Shown piece after piece: positions 52,541 through 62,290 of a DNA stretch of 64,000 bases; within the stretch, counting starts at the first letter, position 1, and every line of letters begins with the position of its first letter. Where the stretch lies: the NCBI GenBank assembly GCA_041737835.1, contig JBGSQY010000030.1. The stretch is one strand, 5' to 3'. The notes under the pieces were generated by a model, which saw only the letters and a list, made by a program, of their open reading frames with translations, was not told where the DNA came from and did not search any database. Made by a program: the position numbers and the translations under genes. This DNA is from Bythopirellula sp041737835. Lineage in GTDB: Bacteria; Planctomycetota; Planctomycetia; Pirellulales; Lacipirellulaceae.

Positions 52541-55264
52541 CTAGCTCGACTTTTTCTTCGCAGCTTTCTTCGGCGTTGCCTTTTTAGTCGCGGCTTTTTT
52601 GGGTGCGGATTTCTTCGTGGCAGATTTTTTGGCTGCCGCCGCTTTAGGTGCCGCCTTTTTCTTGGATGCTTTCTTGGGCGGTGGGCCCAAGGCGGCTTTA
52701 TCGGCTAGCAATCCCAGCGCTTCGTCAAACGTGATTTCTTCCGGCAACATCCCTTTCCGCAGCGAAACATTCGTCACGCCATCGGTGATGTAAGGACCAA
52801 AACGACCTTCGAGAATTTGCACCGGCTTTTCAGTCACGGGTGAAGCATCGAACAACTTGAGCGGCGGCTTCTTGGCGGCTCCACGACGGTGAGTTTTTGG
52901 TTGTGCCAGCAAATCGACCGCTTGTGCGAACGTCACATCAATAGGCGAAACATCCGCAGGCAACGAACGTGTGTCGGTTCCACACTTAATGTATGGCCCA
53001 TAGCGCCCATTGTGCGCCTCGATGGTCTCATTCTTTTCCGGGTGATTGCCCAAATTGCGCGGCAATGAAAGCAGCTTGAGCGCGGTTTCAAGGTCGATTT
53101 GCTCGGGCACCATCCCCTTCAGCAAACTAGCGTTTTGCGGCTTCTCTTCGTCGTCGGTGTTGCCGCGCTGCACGTAGGGTCCGAATCGCCCCACTTTGAC
53201 ATACACCGGCTTGTTGGTTTCTGGGCAATTCCCCAGCGGCTCGTCACCCTTCTCGGCCTGATCCAACAACTGGAGCGCCATCGCCAGCGTGACTTCATCG
53301 GGCGCAACATCGTCTTTGAGCGAGGCCGTGCGATCTCCCTGCTCGACAAACGGAGAGTAACGACCCACGCGGACAAACACTTCGGGACCGTTCTCAGGCT
53401 TGCCGATGAAAATCCGGCTGATCTTCGCGGGATCGATTTCGTCGATCTTATGCTCAAGGAGTTTCTTCAAACCGGGCCGACCGTTGCCGAAGTAGAAGTC
53501 GCCCAAGTACTCCACGTGCCCGCGCTCGCCGCGGCTGATCGCGTCGAGATCGTCTTCCATCTGCGCGGTGAATTGATAATCCACCAGCGAGCCGAGATTC
53601 TCTTCCAGCAAAGTGATGACGGAAAAAGCAACCCAAGTCGGCACTAGCGCATTGTTCTTTTTGAACACGTAGTTCCGCGCGAGAATCGTATCGATAATTG
53701 ACGCATACGTACTCGGTCGACCGATGCCACGTTCTTCCAGCGCCTTGGTCAGTGCCGCTTCGCTGTAACGCCCCGGGGCTTGGGTGGTGTGCTCTTTGGC
53801 TTCTAACGAAGTAGCACGCAACTGATCGCCCACTTCCAAATTTGGCAGCGCGCGTTCTTGGTCGGCCAATTCCGCGGTGGGGTCGTCGGAACCCTCCACA
53901 TAGGCACGCAGATAACCGGGGAAGTCGATCGTTTTGCCGCTCACCTGGAAAACGCAGCCTTCGCCTTCGATAGAAACCACGATCCGCCGGCCACGCGCAT
54001 CTGACATCTGGCTGGCAATCGTGCGCTTCCAAATCATGTCGAACAGACGAAACTCGTCGTTGTTCAGCACATTCTTCATCGTATCAGGCAGTTCAAACGG
54101 ATGACCCGCGGGACGGATCGCTTCGTGAGCTTCCTGAGCGTTCTTCACCTTAGATTTATAAACCCGCGGCTCCGACGGCAAGAACTCACCACCATAGCTG
54201 CGGCTCACCAAATCACGCGCATCTTGAATCGCCACGCTCGCCAAATTCGTCGAGTCGGTACGCATGTAAGTGATGTGGCCGTTTTCGTACAAGCTCTGGG
54301 CCACTTGCATCGTCCGCCGCGCCGTGAATCCGAGCTTCCGGTTCGCTTCCTGTTGCAGCGTGCTGGTCGTGAACGGTGGATAAGGCTTCGTCGTGTACGG
54401 CTTATCCTCAATCGAGGCCACGCGGAACGTGCCGTTCTTGATGCGCTCGATCAGAGCGTTCGCACCTGGTCCGTCCAGCAGCAACATGTCGGGGTTTTTG
54501 AGTTTGCCCGTCGTCGAGTCAAAATCCTTGCCCGATGGAATTTTGCGGCCATCAGACGACATCAACGGCGCTTCGAGTGATTGACCATCTTCTTTGGCAA
54601 ACTGGGCCAGCAAATCCCACCACGTGCCCGAGACAAATGCCATCCGCTCGCGTTCGCGTTCTACGATCAACCGCACGGCAACACTTTGCACGCGGCCTGC
54701 CGAAAGTCGCGGTCGCACCTTCCGCCAAAGCAGTGGAGAAACTTCATAGCCATACAATCGGTCGAGAATGCGCCGTGTTTCTTGGGCTCGCACCAAGCCC
54801 TGGTCAACCTCGCGCGGACCGGCCAGTGCTGCTTGAATGGCATCCTTCGTGATTTCGTGAAACACTAACCGATGCACCGGCACCTTGGGTTTCAAGATCT
54901 CCAGCAAATGCCAGCTGATCGCTTCCCCTTCGCGGTCTTCGTCCGTCGCCAGATAGAGTGCATTACACTTTTTGAGTTCGTCTTTGAGCAGCTTGATCTG
55001 CTTGGACTTCTCGGGCGGAACGACGTAAATTGGAGTGAAGTTGTCGTTGACGTTCACCCCCAAGTTCGACCACGGCTCTCCTTTATATTCCGCTGGGATC
55101 TGCGCAGCCCCTTGCGGCAAGTCGCGAATGTGGCCGATGCTCGCCTCGACACGGAAACCTTTGCCCAGATATTTGCCAATTGTCTTGGCCTTGGCTGGAG
55201 ATTCCACGATGACCAAGGCTTGGCCGCCGTCGCCGGATTCAGGAGTAGTTGCCTTCTTTGCCAT
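52541..55264 (-). CDS. topA: DNA topoisomerase I
   Basis: This is a 907-residue type IA topoisomerase. The Toprim domain has ALVIVESPAKAKTIGKYLG (Glu21) and LATDEDREGE (Asp108, Asp110). The active-site tyrosine is Y333 in GHITYMRTDST. The DNA-binding arch follows. No Cys4 zinc fingers are present. The C-terminal part is four GRYGPY-type repeats (GRYSPFVEQGD, GRFGPYVQRGN, GRYGPYIKCGT, GRFGPYITDGV), then a Lys/Ala-rich tail of about 35 residues resembling histone H1 tails. It relaxes negative supercoils. It is divergent from the PpiD-like chaperone. Confidence 0.96.
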   Translation of the reverse strand: MAKKATTPESGDGGQALVIVESPAKAKTIGKYLGKGFRVEASIGHIRDLPQGAAQIPAEYKGEPWSNLGVNVNDNFTPIYVVPPEKSKQIKLLKDELKKCNALYLATDEDREGEAISWHLLEILKPKVPVHRLVFHEITKDAIQAALAGPREVDQGLVRAQETRRILDRLYGYEVSPLLWRKVRPRLSAGRVQSVAVRLIVERERERMAFVSGTWWDLLAQFAKEDGQSLEAPLMSSDGRKIPSGKDFDSTTGKLKNPDMLLLDGPGANALIERIKNGTFRVASIEDKPYTTKPYPPFTTSTLQQEANRKLGFTARRTMQVAQSLYENGHITYMRTDSTNLASVAIQDARDLVSRSYGGEFLPSEPRVYKSKVKNAQEAHEAIRPAGHPFELPDTMKNVLNNDEFRLFDMIWKRTIASQMSDARGRRIVVSIEGEGCVFQVSGKTIDFPGYLRAYVEGSDDPTAELADQERALPNLEVGDQLRATSLEAKEHTTQAPGRYSEAALTKALEERGIGRPSTYASIIDTILARNYVFKKNNALVPTWVAFSVITLLEENLGSLVDYQFTAQMEDDLDAISRGERGHVEYLGDFYFGNGRPGLKKLLEHKIDEIDPAKISRIFIGKPENGPEVFVRVGRYSPFVEQGDRTASLKDDVAPDEVTLAMALQLLDQAEKGDEPLGNCPETNKPVYVKVGRFGPYVQRGNTDDEEKPQNASLLKGMVPEQIDLETALKLLSLPRNLGNHPEKNETIEAHNGRYGPYIKCGTDTRSLPADVSPIDVTFAQAVDLLAQPKTHRRGAAKKPPLKLFDASPVTEKPVQILEGRFGPYITDGVTNVSLRKGMLPEEITFDEALGLLADKAALGPPPKKASKKKAAPKAAAAKKSATKKSAPKKAATKKATPKKAAKKKSS

Positions 55265-55658
55265 AGATATTCAGTCGTTTCACAAAGCCCCAGCTGTCTG
55301 CCAAGTTCCGCTTCTCTTATCCGTTCAAAACCTAAGACGGGGTGAGCAAAGTCTTGTCAGCCTGCCTCTTCCGGTCAAGGTCTACAGACCCTACATTTAT
55401 AGAATTGGGTAATAAGCGACCACGGACTAGGGCACCCTGTCTTAAGTCGAGGATGCCTGATTTGGCGGTTTATTGAGTACTTCCAGTGGCTCGCAGCGTC
55501 TCTCTCGTCGTCCACACTCCTGATTGGGATTGCATTTACGTCGATCTGCAATAGAATCACGGGCCACTTTAAGTAAGCATTCTGTCGTCAATCATTACTT
55601 CTGCACCGGTCGGGCTGTCAAGTGGCCCGGACCTGGCAACCTTGGCTCAGGACGTTCG
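55265..55658. other. Divergent intergenic region, 394 bp
   Basis: Spacer between the divergent topA and the PpiD-like gene, so it should contain both promoters. I cannot define clear boxes. An open frame runs through it into the chaperone from 55524, but the residues before the start at 55659 look non-coding. Confidence 0.45.
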
Positions 55659-58091
55659 ATGGCTCACCCTTTTCGCTATTTTCGCAAGCACCAGAAGGCA
55701 TTTATGGCCGCCGCGGTGGTTGTTGCCATGTTTGTGTTCGTCATTGGCGACCAAATTACCGCGATGATTGGCCAAGGGGGCGGCGGACCCGACCCCAAAG
55801 AAGTGGTTGCTAGCTGGGATGGCGGCAAATTGACCTCCATGGAGCTCGATGTCCTCACCCAACGGCGGTACTTCGTCAGTCAGTTCCTCGATCGATTGCG
55901 GATGGAAGGGGCCCGCCGGCTCATCGAACAAGGGGGCACACCGATGCTTCCCTCGGTTCCCGATTTCGTGCTTTCCCCCAATTCCAGCCCCCGCGACGTG
56001 CAAGTCGGCGTAGTCACGACACGGGTCTTGGCCGATCAGGCGAAAAAAGCGGGGATGAGTATCAGCGATGATGTTATTAACCATTTTCTCAAGGAAACCA
56101 GTTTCCGCCGGGTGAGCGATGAAGAAATGAAGATGCTCATGCAAGGCATTCGCGGTGGCGCCAATGTACGCGGCCTGGAAGATCAACTGTTCGCCGGCTT
56201 GCGTGAACTCTTGCTGGGAAACACGTATTTCGGGAGTTTCAGCTCTTACACCCGTCCCGAACTCGCCGAGCGGCTGCCCGTGTTGCCAGACAACCTGCCC
56301 GAGCAACGGTGGCAGGATTGGAAGCGCATCAACGACCGTATTGCCGTGGAAGCGGCAACGATCCCCGTCTCGGACTTCGTGAAGGATGTCCCCGATCCGA
56401 GCGAAGCCGAACTACGCGCCTTTTACGAAGAATTTAAGAACAACGAGTCGCATCCTCCCCACCAAGTTTTGGGGGCCATTCTCCCCTCGGCCGATCCCGG
56501 CTTCAAGGAAATGCGGAAAGTTAAGCTCAACTATCTGCTGGGCGACGTGAACGCTTGGAGCGAAAAGTATCGCGACACGATCACTGCCGATGAAATCGCC
56601 GACTACTACGAGCGCAACAAGCGCACGCAGTTCGTGAAGACGGATGGTTCGACCCCGTCGTTTGACGAGGGTTTGTTCGATACCAAGCCGGCCGAAGAAA
56701 CGGTCGAAACCGAAGAATCCGCGACCGAAGAAAATCCCGAGGGCGACGTCAACGAAACGGCCGTCACTGAAGAAACCACGACCGAGGAAACTCCTGCTGA
56801 AGAAACGACTCCTCCCGCGGAAAAATCAACCCCTCCCGCCGCACCGGCTGATGAGGATTCCAGCAGCGTCGAGCGCAGTAAAACATTCCAGTTCGCGGCA
56901 TTCCAGCTGAATGCAGAGGCCGAGGAAGCTGCGGAAGCAGCCGACGAGGCAGAAGTCGAAGAAGCCGCTGAAGAAATCGTCGATGCCGAAGAAACCGTGG
57001 CCGCAGAAGAGGCCGTCGAAGAAGCGACCGAAGCGCTCGAAGAAACCGATGCCGCAGCAGCGGAAGAAGCTGCTGAAGAAGATGCCGACGAAGACAAAAC
57101 TGAATACATTCCGCTCGACGAAGTGCGCGATTCGATTCGCAATAAGCTCGCCACCGACAAAGCTGTCGTCGAACTGAAAAAGGTGATGGACCGCATCTAC
57201 GGCGAGCTCCAAACCGAGTACAACCCCTACGGCTTCGCGGTCGTGACGGCTCGCTCGGAAAAGAAGGAAATCCCCGCTCCACCGGCGGCATTAACTAATC
57301 TCAAGGAACGTGCCAAGGAAACAGGCTTAACTTCCGAAGAAACCGTGCTGCTCACCCAACGCGAGCTTGCCGACACCTTCGTGGGCAAGGCGATCGATGT
57401 CCAAACACAAAGTGAGTTGGTCATCCAAGCCGCCTTCGACGATCTGCAGCTTTACGAACCGATGTTGGCCACCGATCTCGATGGCAACTTGTTTCTCGTG
57501 ACGAAAGTGGAAGACATTCCCGAAAAGATTCCCGCCTTCGACGACATCAAAGACGAAGTGCTACAAGCCTGGAAGCTCCGCGAAGCCTCCCAGCTCGCAC
57601 TGAAGAAAGCCGAAGAATTTGCCGCCGAGGCTCAGAAAAAGGGAGATACGCTCAGCACATTCTTCATCGGCAAGCCCTACGAAGTGACCACGACCGATCT
57701 CTTCAGCTGGCTCTCATTCGGCACGACCCCCGCAGAAATGCAGCGTGGCGCCCGTTTGGGCGATGCACCGCCGCTCTCCGCCGTCGGCCCGGATTTCATG
57801 ACCAAGGCGTTCGAGCTCAAAGACGATGAAGTGGCCGCGCTGCTGAATTACGATCAGACCAATGCCTACATTTTCCGCGTCGATCGCCGCGAGTCGACAC
57901 CCGAGGAACTTAAAGCCTTGTTCCTCAAGGAAGCCAACAGCTGGTACGGCGGGCGGGTGATGATGGGCGCACGTTGGCAATACCAGCAGCGCCAACTCAT
58001 TGCCGAGCTGATGGATCGTGCCGGGCTTGATATGGAAAAGCTCGACACATTCCTCAGCCGCATGTACACACAATCGGATTCAGAGCAATAA
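55659..58091 (+). CDS. Membrane-anchored PpiD/SurA-like chaperone with acidic insertion
   Basis: This is a protein of about 810 residues. One N-terminal transmembrane helix (AFMAAAVVVAMFVFVIGDQI, about 14-38) is followed by a SurA-N/PpiD-like helical domain (about 40-260), including QAKKAGMSISDDVINHFLKE. A PPIase-like region is split by an acidic insertion at about 345-480 made of Glu/Ala/Thr repeats. The C-terminal chaperone part (TKVEDIPEKIPAFDDIKDEV) is followed by helices. It should fold or quality-control envelope proteins in the periplasm. ATG at 55659 is set by the anchor; the longer frame upstream has no support. Parvulin catalytic residues are not obvious. Confidence 0.8.
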   Translation: MAHPFRYFRKHQKAFMAAAVVVAMFVFVIGDQITAMIGQGGGGPDPKEVVASWDGGKLTSMELDVLTQRRYFVSQFLDRLRMEGARRLIEQGGTPMLPSVPDFVLSPNSSPRDVQVGVVTTRVLADQAKKAGMSISDDVINHFLKETSFRRVSDEEMKMLMQGIRGGANVRGLEDQLFAGLRELLLGNTYFGSFSSYTRPELAERLPVLPDNLPEQRWQDWKRINDRIAVEAATIPVSDFVKDVPDPSEAELRAFYEEFKNNESHPPHQVLGAILPSADPGFKEMRKVKLNYLLGDVNAWSEKYRDTITADEIADYYERNKRTQFVKTDGSTPSFDEGLFDTKPAEETVETEESATEENPEGDVNETAVTEETTTEETPAEETTPPAEKSTPPAAPADEDSSSVERSKTFQFAAFQLNAEAEEAAEAADEAEVEEAAEEIVDAEETVAAEEAVEEATEALEETDAAAAEEAAEEDADEDKTEYIPLDEVRDSIRNKLATDKAVVELKKVMDRIYGELQTEYNPYGFAVVTARSEKKEIPAPPAALTNLKERAKETGLTSEETVLLTQRELADTFVGKAIDVQTQSELVIQAAFDDLQLYEPMLATDLDGNLFLVTKVEDIPEKIPAFDDIKDEVLQAWKLREASQLALKKAEEFAAEAQKKGDTLSTFFIGKPYEVTTTDLFSWLSFGTTPAEMQRGARLGDAPPLSAVGPDFMTKAFELKDDEVAALLNYDQTNAYIFRVDRRESTPEELKALFLKEANSWYGGRVMMGARWQYQQRQLIAELMDRAGLDMEKLDTFLSRMYTQSDSEQ

Positions 58092-58098
58092 GCTCTTC

Positions 58099-60327
58099 CT
58101 ATCGCTGGGGCTTGAACACCACTACCGACAGCGGTGGCAAGGTCATCACCAGCGAATAAGGTCGCCCGTGGCTTTCGCTGTTTTCCGCGGCCAGCCCGGG
58201 GTAATTGCCCACGTTGCTTCCCGCGTAGTACTGCGAGTCGGTATTCAAGATTTCTTGATACCAGCCCCCTTCGGGCACTCCGATCCGATAATTGCTGCGG
58301 ACCACGGGCGTAAAGTTGCAGGCCACGAGCACGTAATCATTCGGATTCGTTGCGCGGCGGAGATAGACCAGCACGCTATCGTTATGGTTGTGGCAATCGA
58401 CCCACTCAAAGCCGCTGCTTTCAAAGTCATGCTGATGCAGCGCGGGCTCGGTCGTGTAGAGCCGATTCAAATCCGCCATCAATCGCTGAATGCCTTCGTG
58501 GCTCTCCCATTGCAATAAGTCCCATTGCAAATCGTCTTCGTAATTCCACTCTTTCCACTGGGCAATGTCGCCACCCATGAACGTGAGCTTTTTGCCTGGG
58601 TGGGTCCACTGATAGCCATACAGCAGCCGCAAATTCGCGAAGCGTTGCCACATGTCGCCGGGCATCTGATCGAGCATCGAGCCCTTGCCATGGACCACTT
58701 CATCATGCGAGAACGGCAGCACGAAATTCTCGGTGAACGCATAGATCAACGAGAACGTCAGTTCATCGTGATGATAGCCGCGGTGAATCGGTTCATGCCG
58801 CATGTAACGCAGGGTGTCGTTCATCCACCCCATGTTCCACTTCATGCTGAAACCAAGCCCACCCAAGTAAGTCGGCCGCGACACACCACCAAATGCGGTC
58901 GATTCCTCGGCCACGGTCAGCACACCCGGATATTGCAGGTGAACTTGCTCGTTGAATTCCTTAAGGAAATGAACCGCTTCGAGATTCTCGCGCCCGCCAT
59001 ATTGGTTGGGGATCCACTCACCCTCGTTGCGGCTGTAATCGAGATACAGCATCGACGCCACGGCATCGACCCGCAGACCGTCGATGTGATACTTATCGAG
59101 CCAGAACAACGCGTTCGAGGTGAGGAAATTGCGGACCTCGTTGCGGCCGTAATTGAAAATCTTCGTGCCCCAGTCGGGATGTTCACCCTGACGTGGGTCG
59201 GCATGTTCGTACAACGCCGTGCCATCGAAAAAGTCGAGTCCGTGGCTGTCTTTGGGGAAGTGCGCGGGGACCCAGTCGATCAACACGCCAATGTTGTGCT
59301 GATGGAGATAATCAACGAAGTACTGGAAATCCTGAGGCGAACCATAACGGCTGGTCGCCGCGAAATAGCCAACCGTTTGATATCCCCAGCTTCCGGTGAA
59401 GGGATGCTCGCTGATCGGCATCAGCTCAATGTGCGTAAAGCTCATCTTCTCGCAGTAAGCGGCTAAGCGATGAGCCAGCTCACGATAATTCATCCAGGGG
59501 CAACCACCATCGTGGTTGCGATTCCAACTCCCCAAATGAACTTCGTAGATCGAGATCGGCGCATTCAGCCCATTGCGACTTTCCCGTTCGCTCATCCAGT
59601 GGAAGTCGTTCCACTGATACGAATCGATGTCGGCTACGATGTTGGCGGTGCGGGGTGGAACTTCCGCGGCGAAACCATAGGGATCGCACTTCTCAACGAC
59701 GTTCCCACCGCGGGCTTTCACGGAGAACTTATACAGCGTCCCCACGGTCATGTCGGGAATGAACAATTCCCAAATCCCGCCGGGCATGTGTTTGCGCATC
59801 GCGTGCTTGCGACGATCCCAGCCATTGAAATCTCCGATGACGCTGACGCTCTCAGCGTTGGGGGCCCACACGGCAAAGTTAATCCCCTTGATGCCATGGA
59901 TTTCGCGTTCATGCGCACCAAGCCGGCGGTAGGCATCCCAATGGCGGCCTTCGCCCAACAAGTGGAGATCGTAATCGGTCAGTAGCGGTGGAAAAGAATA
60001 AGGATCGTGCATCGTCGTTTGTTCGCCCGCCTGGTTCACACTGCAAAACTGGTAAGTGTGACCGAGCTCACGGTCGTACACCTCCGGATTGCAGATCGCC
60101 TCGAACAATCCCGCCGGGTGGATCCGCCGCATCGGCTGAGAAATGCCGTGCTGCTGATCGACCAGCCACACTTGCTGCGACTCAGGAAGATAAGCCCGGA
60201 TCGCCAGAGCCCGTCGACCGCCATCGACAATTTCGTGCGGTCCCAACACTTCAAAAGGGTTGTGGTGATAGCCGTGGACAACCGGTGCAATGGCACCGAG
60301 ATCAACTTGAGTTCGCACCGCGGACAT
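58099..60327 (-). CDS. glgB: 1,4-alpha-glucan branching enzyme
   Basis: This is a 742-residue GH13 enzyme, the usual GlgB length. It has an N-terminal CBM48-type module (INFAVWAPNAESVSVIGDFN), then the TIM barrel. The nucleophile Asp is in DGLRVDAVASMLYLDYSRN (Asp421), the acid/base Glu in TVAEESTAF (Glu474), and the third acid in PFSHDEVVHGK (Asp542). It makes alpha-1,6 branches in glycogen. It is convergent with the chaperone gene and stands alone, without other glg genes in the window. Confidence 0.96.
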   Translation of the reverse strand: MSAVRTQVDLGAIAPVVHGYHHNPFEVLGPHEIVDGGRRALAIRAYLPESQQVWLVDQQHGISQPMRRIHPAGLFEAICNPEVYDRELGHTYQFCSVNQAGEQTTMHDPYSFPPLLTDYDLHLLGEGRHWDAYRRLGAHEREIHGIKGINFAVWAPNAESVSVIGDFNGWDRRKHAMRKHMPGGIWELFIPDMTVGTLYKFSVKARGGNVVEKCDPYGFAAEVPPRTANIVADIDSYQWNDFHWMSERESRNGLNAPISIYEVHLGSWNRNHDGGCPWMNYRELAHRLAAYCEKMSFTHIELMPISEHPFTGSWGYQTVGYFAATSRYGSPQDFQYFVDYLHQHNIGVLIDWVPAHFPKDSHGLDFFDGTALYEHADPRQGEHPDWGTKIFNYGRNEVRNFLTSNALFWLDKYHIDGLRVDAVASMLYLDYSRNEGEWIPNQYGGRENLEAVHFLKEFNEQVHLQYPGVLTVAEESTAFGGVSRPTYLGGLGFSMKWNMGWMNDTLRYMRHEPIHRGYHHDELTFSLIYAFTENFVLPFSHDEVVHGKGSMLDQMPGDMWQRFANLRLLYGYQWTHPGKKLTFMGGDIAQWKEWNYEDDLQWDLLQWESHEGIQRLMADLNRLYTTEPALHQHDFESSGFEWVDCHNHNDSVLVYLRRATNPNDYVLVACNFTPVVRSNYRIGVPEGGWYQEILNTDSQYYAGSNVGNYPGLAAENSESHGRPYSLVMTLPPLSVVVFKPQR

Positions 60328-60484
60328 CCTTTTCTGGATTGCTAATCTGGGTTCTGTTTTACCTGAAATTACTTCACTGTGCCGCCTAAATTACCTAGTC
60401 ACCTGACGAAATTCGGCATATTCCGTCAAACCCTTGTTTCATTTACCGTGCCAACACCTTGAATTTCTTTCCGAGAGGTGGGAA

Positions 60485-61198
60485 TTATGCGGCTCCCTGT
60501 GTTAAACCCGGCATCGCGGCACCAATGGCACGCAAGGATTCGCCGAAATTGGTCGCTTTGCTCACCAACGAGGCCGCCACGCGACCGAGCGAATTCGGGC
60601 GCTGCTCTCGTTGATCGCGACGCCTTCTGACACGTTGCGGAGGTCTGACCCGCCGCTTGATGGGGGGGATCGCGGCTGTTTCCGCAGCTTCGGAAGTCGT
60701 GGCAGGCAATTCACAAGAGTTCGGCGTCATCTCGTGACAACGAACCTCTGCCGCCTCAAGCACGTGCGTTTGAGGGTCGACACACGACAGTGGCTCTTCT
60801 GTCGCGGCATCTTCAAATTGCCAAGCCTGGCACACGACTTTATGGAACAACAACGCGCGATCGACGCGTTGCCACAGATCATGATCTTTCACGGGAACGA
60901 TCCGGCCGAATCGTTCCCATTGCCAATCATTCGCTCGCCACTCGGTCAGGCCACTGCGGATGCCACGACTCACGTAGCGACTCTTAGTGACGAGCGTAAC
61001 CTGCGCTGGACCATCCAGAGCTTCCAATCCTCGCACCACGGCGAGCAGTTCCAAGCGTTCGCCACAGGTGACGTTTTCTTCATCGGCGACAACCATTCGC
61101 CGGCTGGTTTCGACGTTCTGGAGCACAAACCGCCACGTTTGGCCACTCGATGTGCAACTTGCTTCGGAGAAAAGCAAATAGTGGGAATTGGCAATCAT
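60485..61198 (-). CDS. RNase H-fold protein with lost catalytic residues
   Basis: This is a 237-residue protein. Residues 1-125 follow the RNase HI fold closely: YLLFSEASCTSSGQTW, GERLELLAVVRGLEAL, VTLVTKSRYVSRGI, and VKDHDLWQRVDRAL match RNase HI in order. Of the catalytic acids, only Glu50 (RLEL) is kept. The first Asp is Glu12 in FSEAS, the third is Lys72 in VTKSRYV, and the last loop (GHxGxxxN-xxD) is missing. It cannot act as a normal RNase H, so nucleic-acid binding is the safer inference. The C-terminal ~110 residues are Arg-rich and probably disordered. Confidence 0.8.
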   Translation of the reverse strand: MIANSHYLLFSEASCTSSGQTWRFVLQNVETSRRMVVADEENVTCGERLELLAVVRGLEALDGPAQVTLVTKSRYVSRGIRSGLTEWRANDWQWERFGRIVPVKDHDLWQRVDRALLFHKVVCQAWQFEDAATEEPLSCVDPQTHVLEAAEVRCHEMTPNSCELPATTSEAAETAAIPPIKRRVRPPQRVRRRRDQREQRPNSLGRVAASLVSKATNFGESLRAIGAAMPGLTQGAA

Positions 61199-61507
61199 GA
61201 GGACGCATGCACGACGCTGGGGGAAACGTCGGTCCGAATCGGTGGGTTAACGGCGACTAGCTTCGGCTGCCAGTCACTCGCGGGGGGAGTACCTCAGACA
61301 CGCGTCCACTGCGAGTCAAACAGCGACATGAGCCGCTGTCTGAAATACCTTATCGGCAAACGCTTCGCAAACTCTCCAGTTTATCAGCCAGCCGTTTTAA
61401 TCGGACCTATCTCCCACATAGCCCTTCCTCTGGGCAGGGGAGTCATCCACGCGAGCCAGAAGCGTAAGCGCCTGGAGTACTCAAACGTAAGCGTTTGGAG
61501 TCGTCAT
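61199..61507. repeat. Intergenic region with a short tandem palindromic repeat
   Basis: 309 bp between the RNase H-fold gene and a small ORF. At 61461-61478 and 61483-61501 two near-copies lie in tandem, AGCGTAAGCGCCTGGAGT and AACGTAAGCGTTTGGAGT. Each has short self-complementary ends around TAAG. This looks like one of the small dispersed intergenic repeats of planctomycetes. Confidence 0.6.
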
Positions 61508-61762
61508 CTAAACACGACGAAATTCGTGCTGAACGCTCACCAATTCCGACAGCCGTTCACGATCGGCGCTCGATGCGATGCCGTCGATGACGGCCCACGT
61601 CAGCCGCGAGATTTCGGCTTCAACGCTTTCCTGCGGCGTGATCGGGGCCACCAGCGCAGCGATCGCTCCGCGGCCCTTGGCAGGAGAATAATTAGCCCGT
61701 GCCTGGGGATTCCCTACCACACCAGACAACGGCAACGACAGGTTAGCAGCTTCTCGGATCAC
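61508..61762 (-). CDS. Small hypothetical protein
   Basis: This is an 84-residue protein of which about half looks protein-like: VEAEISRLTWAVIDGIASSADRERLSELVSVQHEF. A helical core of this kind resembles the short N-terminal segment of FecR/zinc-finger anti-sigma partners in planctomycetes, but with no membrane part. I cannot name it. It could be a fragment. Start base 61762, with no strong ribosome site. Confidence 0.4.
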   Translation of the reverse strand: MIREAANLSLPLSGVVGNPQARANYSPAKGRGAIAALVAPITPQESVEAEISRLTWAVIDGIASSADRERLSELVSVQHEFRRV

Positions 61763-62150
61763 GGTGAAAGACTCCCTAACACCAAGGCAGGCGAGCGGTG
61801 GGCATCAGCCCACTGCATATTCAAAGGACAGTCGGCAATTAAGCAACTGGCGTGCCAGCCATCAGGCCCACCTGTCGCAACCGCAAGGGAAACCTCTTCC
61901 CTCTGAAAAACTAGGCACTGCCCACGATTTCCAGGTTCGCGGTGGACTAGGCCAAGTGGCAGCAATTTTGCCATCTCGCCCAAATTCGCGGCACGCCCTG
62001 CCCCACCCCATAGCAAGCCGCTCGCGGCTTAGCTTGGCCGTCTGTCATTCCGAGGGGAGTTGTACGACCCGAGGAAATCTGGCTTCCCCCACCCTGCACT
62101 CTCCCGCGCATGCGCCCAGTACGGTAACCACACCATTCAACCTTCTCGTC

Positions 62151-62241
62151 ATTCCCGCGAAGGCGGGAATCCAGTCTTCCATACTTGGCCACAAAAACCA
62201 CGAAGAACCACAAAAAATGAGCCCAAACGCGCTAGCGTGGG
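62151..62241 (+). repeat. Direct repeat flanking the toxin-antitoxin pair, left copy
   Basis: About 90 bp, with imperfect match to 62975-63066. The last 25 bases (62217-62241, ending in AACGCGCTAGCGTGGG) are identical in both. The two copies bracket the toxin-antitoxin pair in the same orientation. Confidence 0.75.
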
Positions 62242-62249
62242 ATTATTCT

Positions 62250-62290
62250 CCCCCTCCCGCTGTACTCAGTGGGAGGGGCTAGGGGAGGGT
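62250..62290. repeat. Dispersed G-rich hairpin repeat, copy 2
   Basis: Matches the element at 46755-46793: CCCCCTCC start, TGTACTC in the middle, and the same GGGAGGGGCTAGGGGAGGGT end. This copy has two extra bases in the arms (CCCTCCC/GGGAGGG). Confidence 0.75.

Noticed and set aside
56606..57196. Serine/alanine-rich frame opposite the acidic insertion
   Set aside because: It is the antisense of Glu/Ala codons in the PpiD-like gene, a typical shadow frame.
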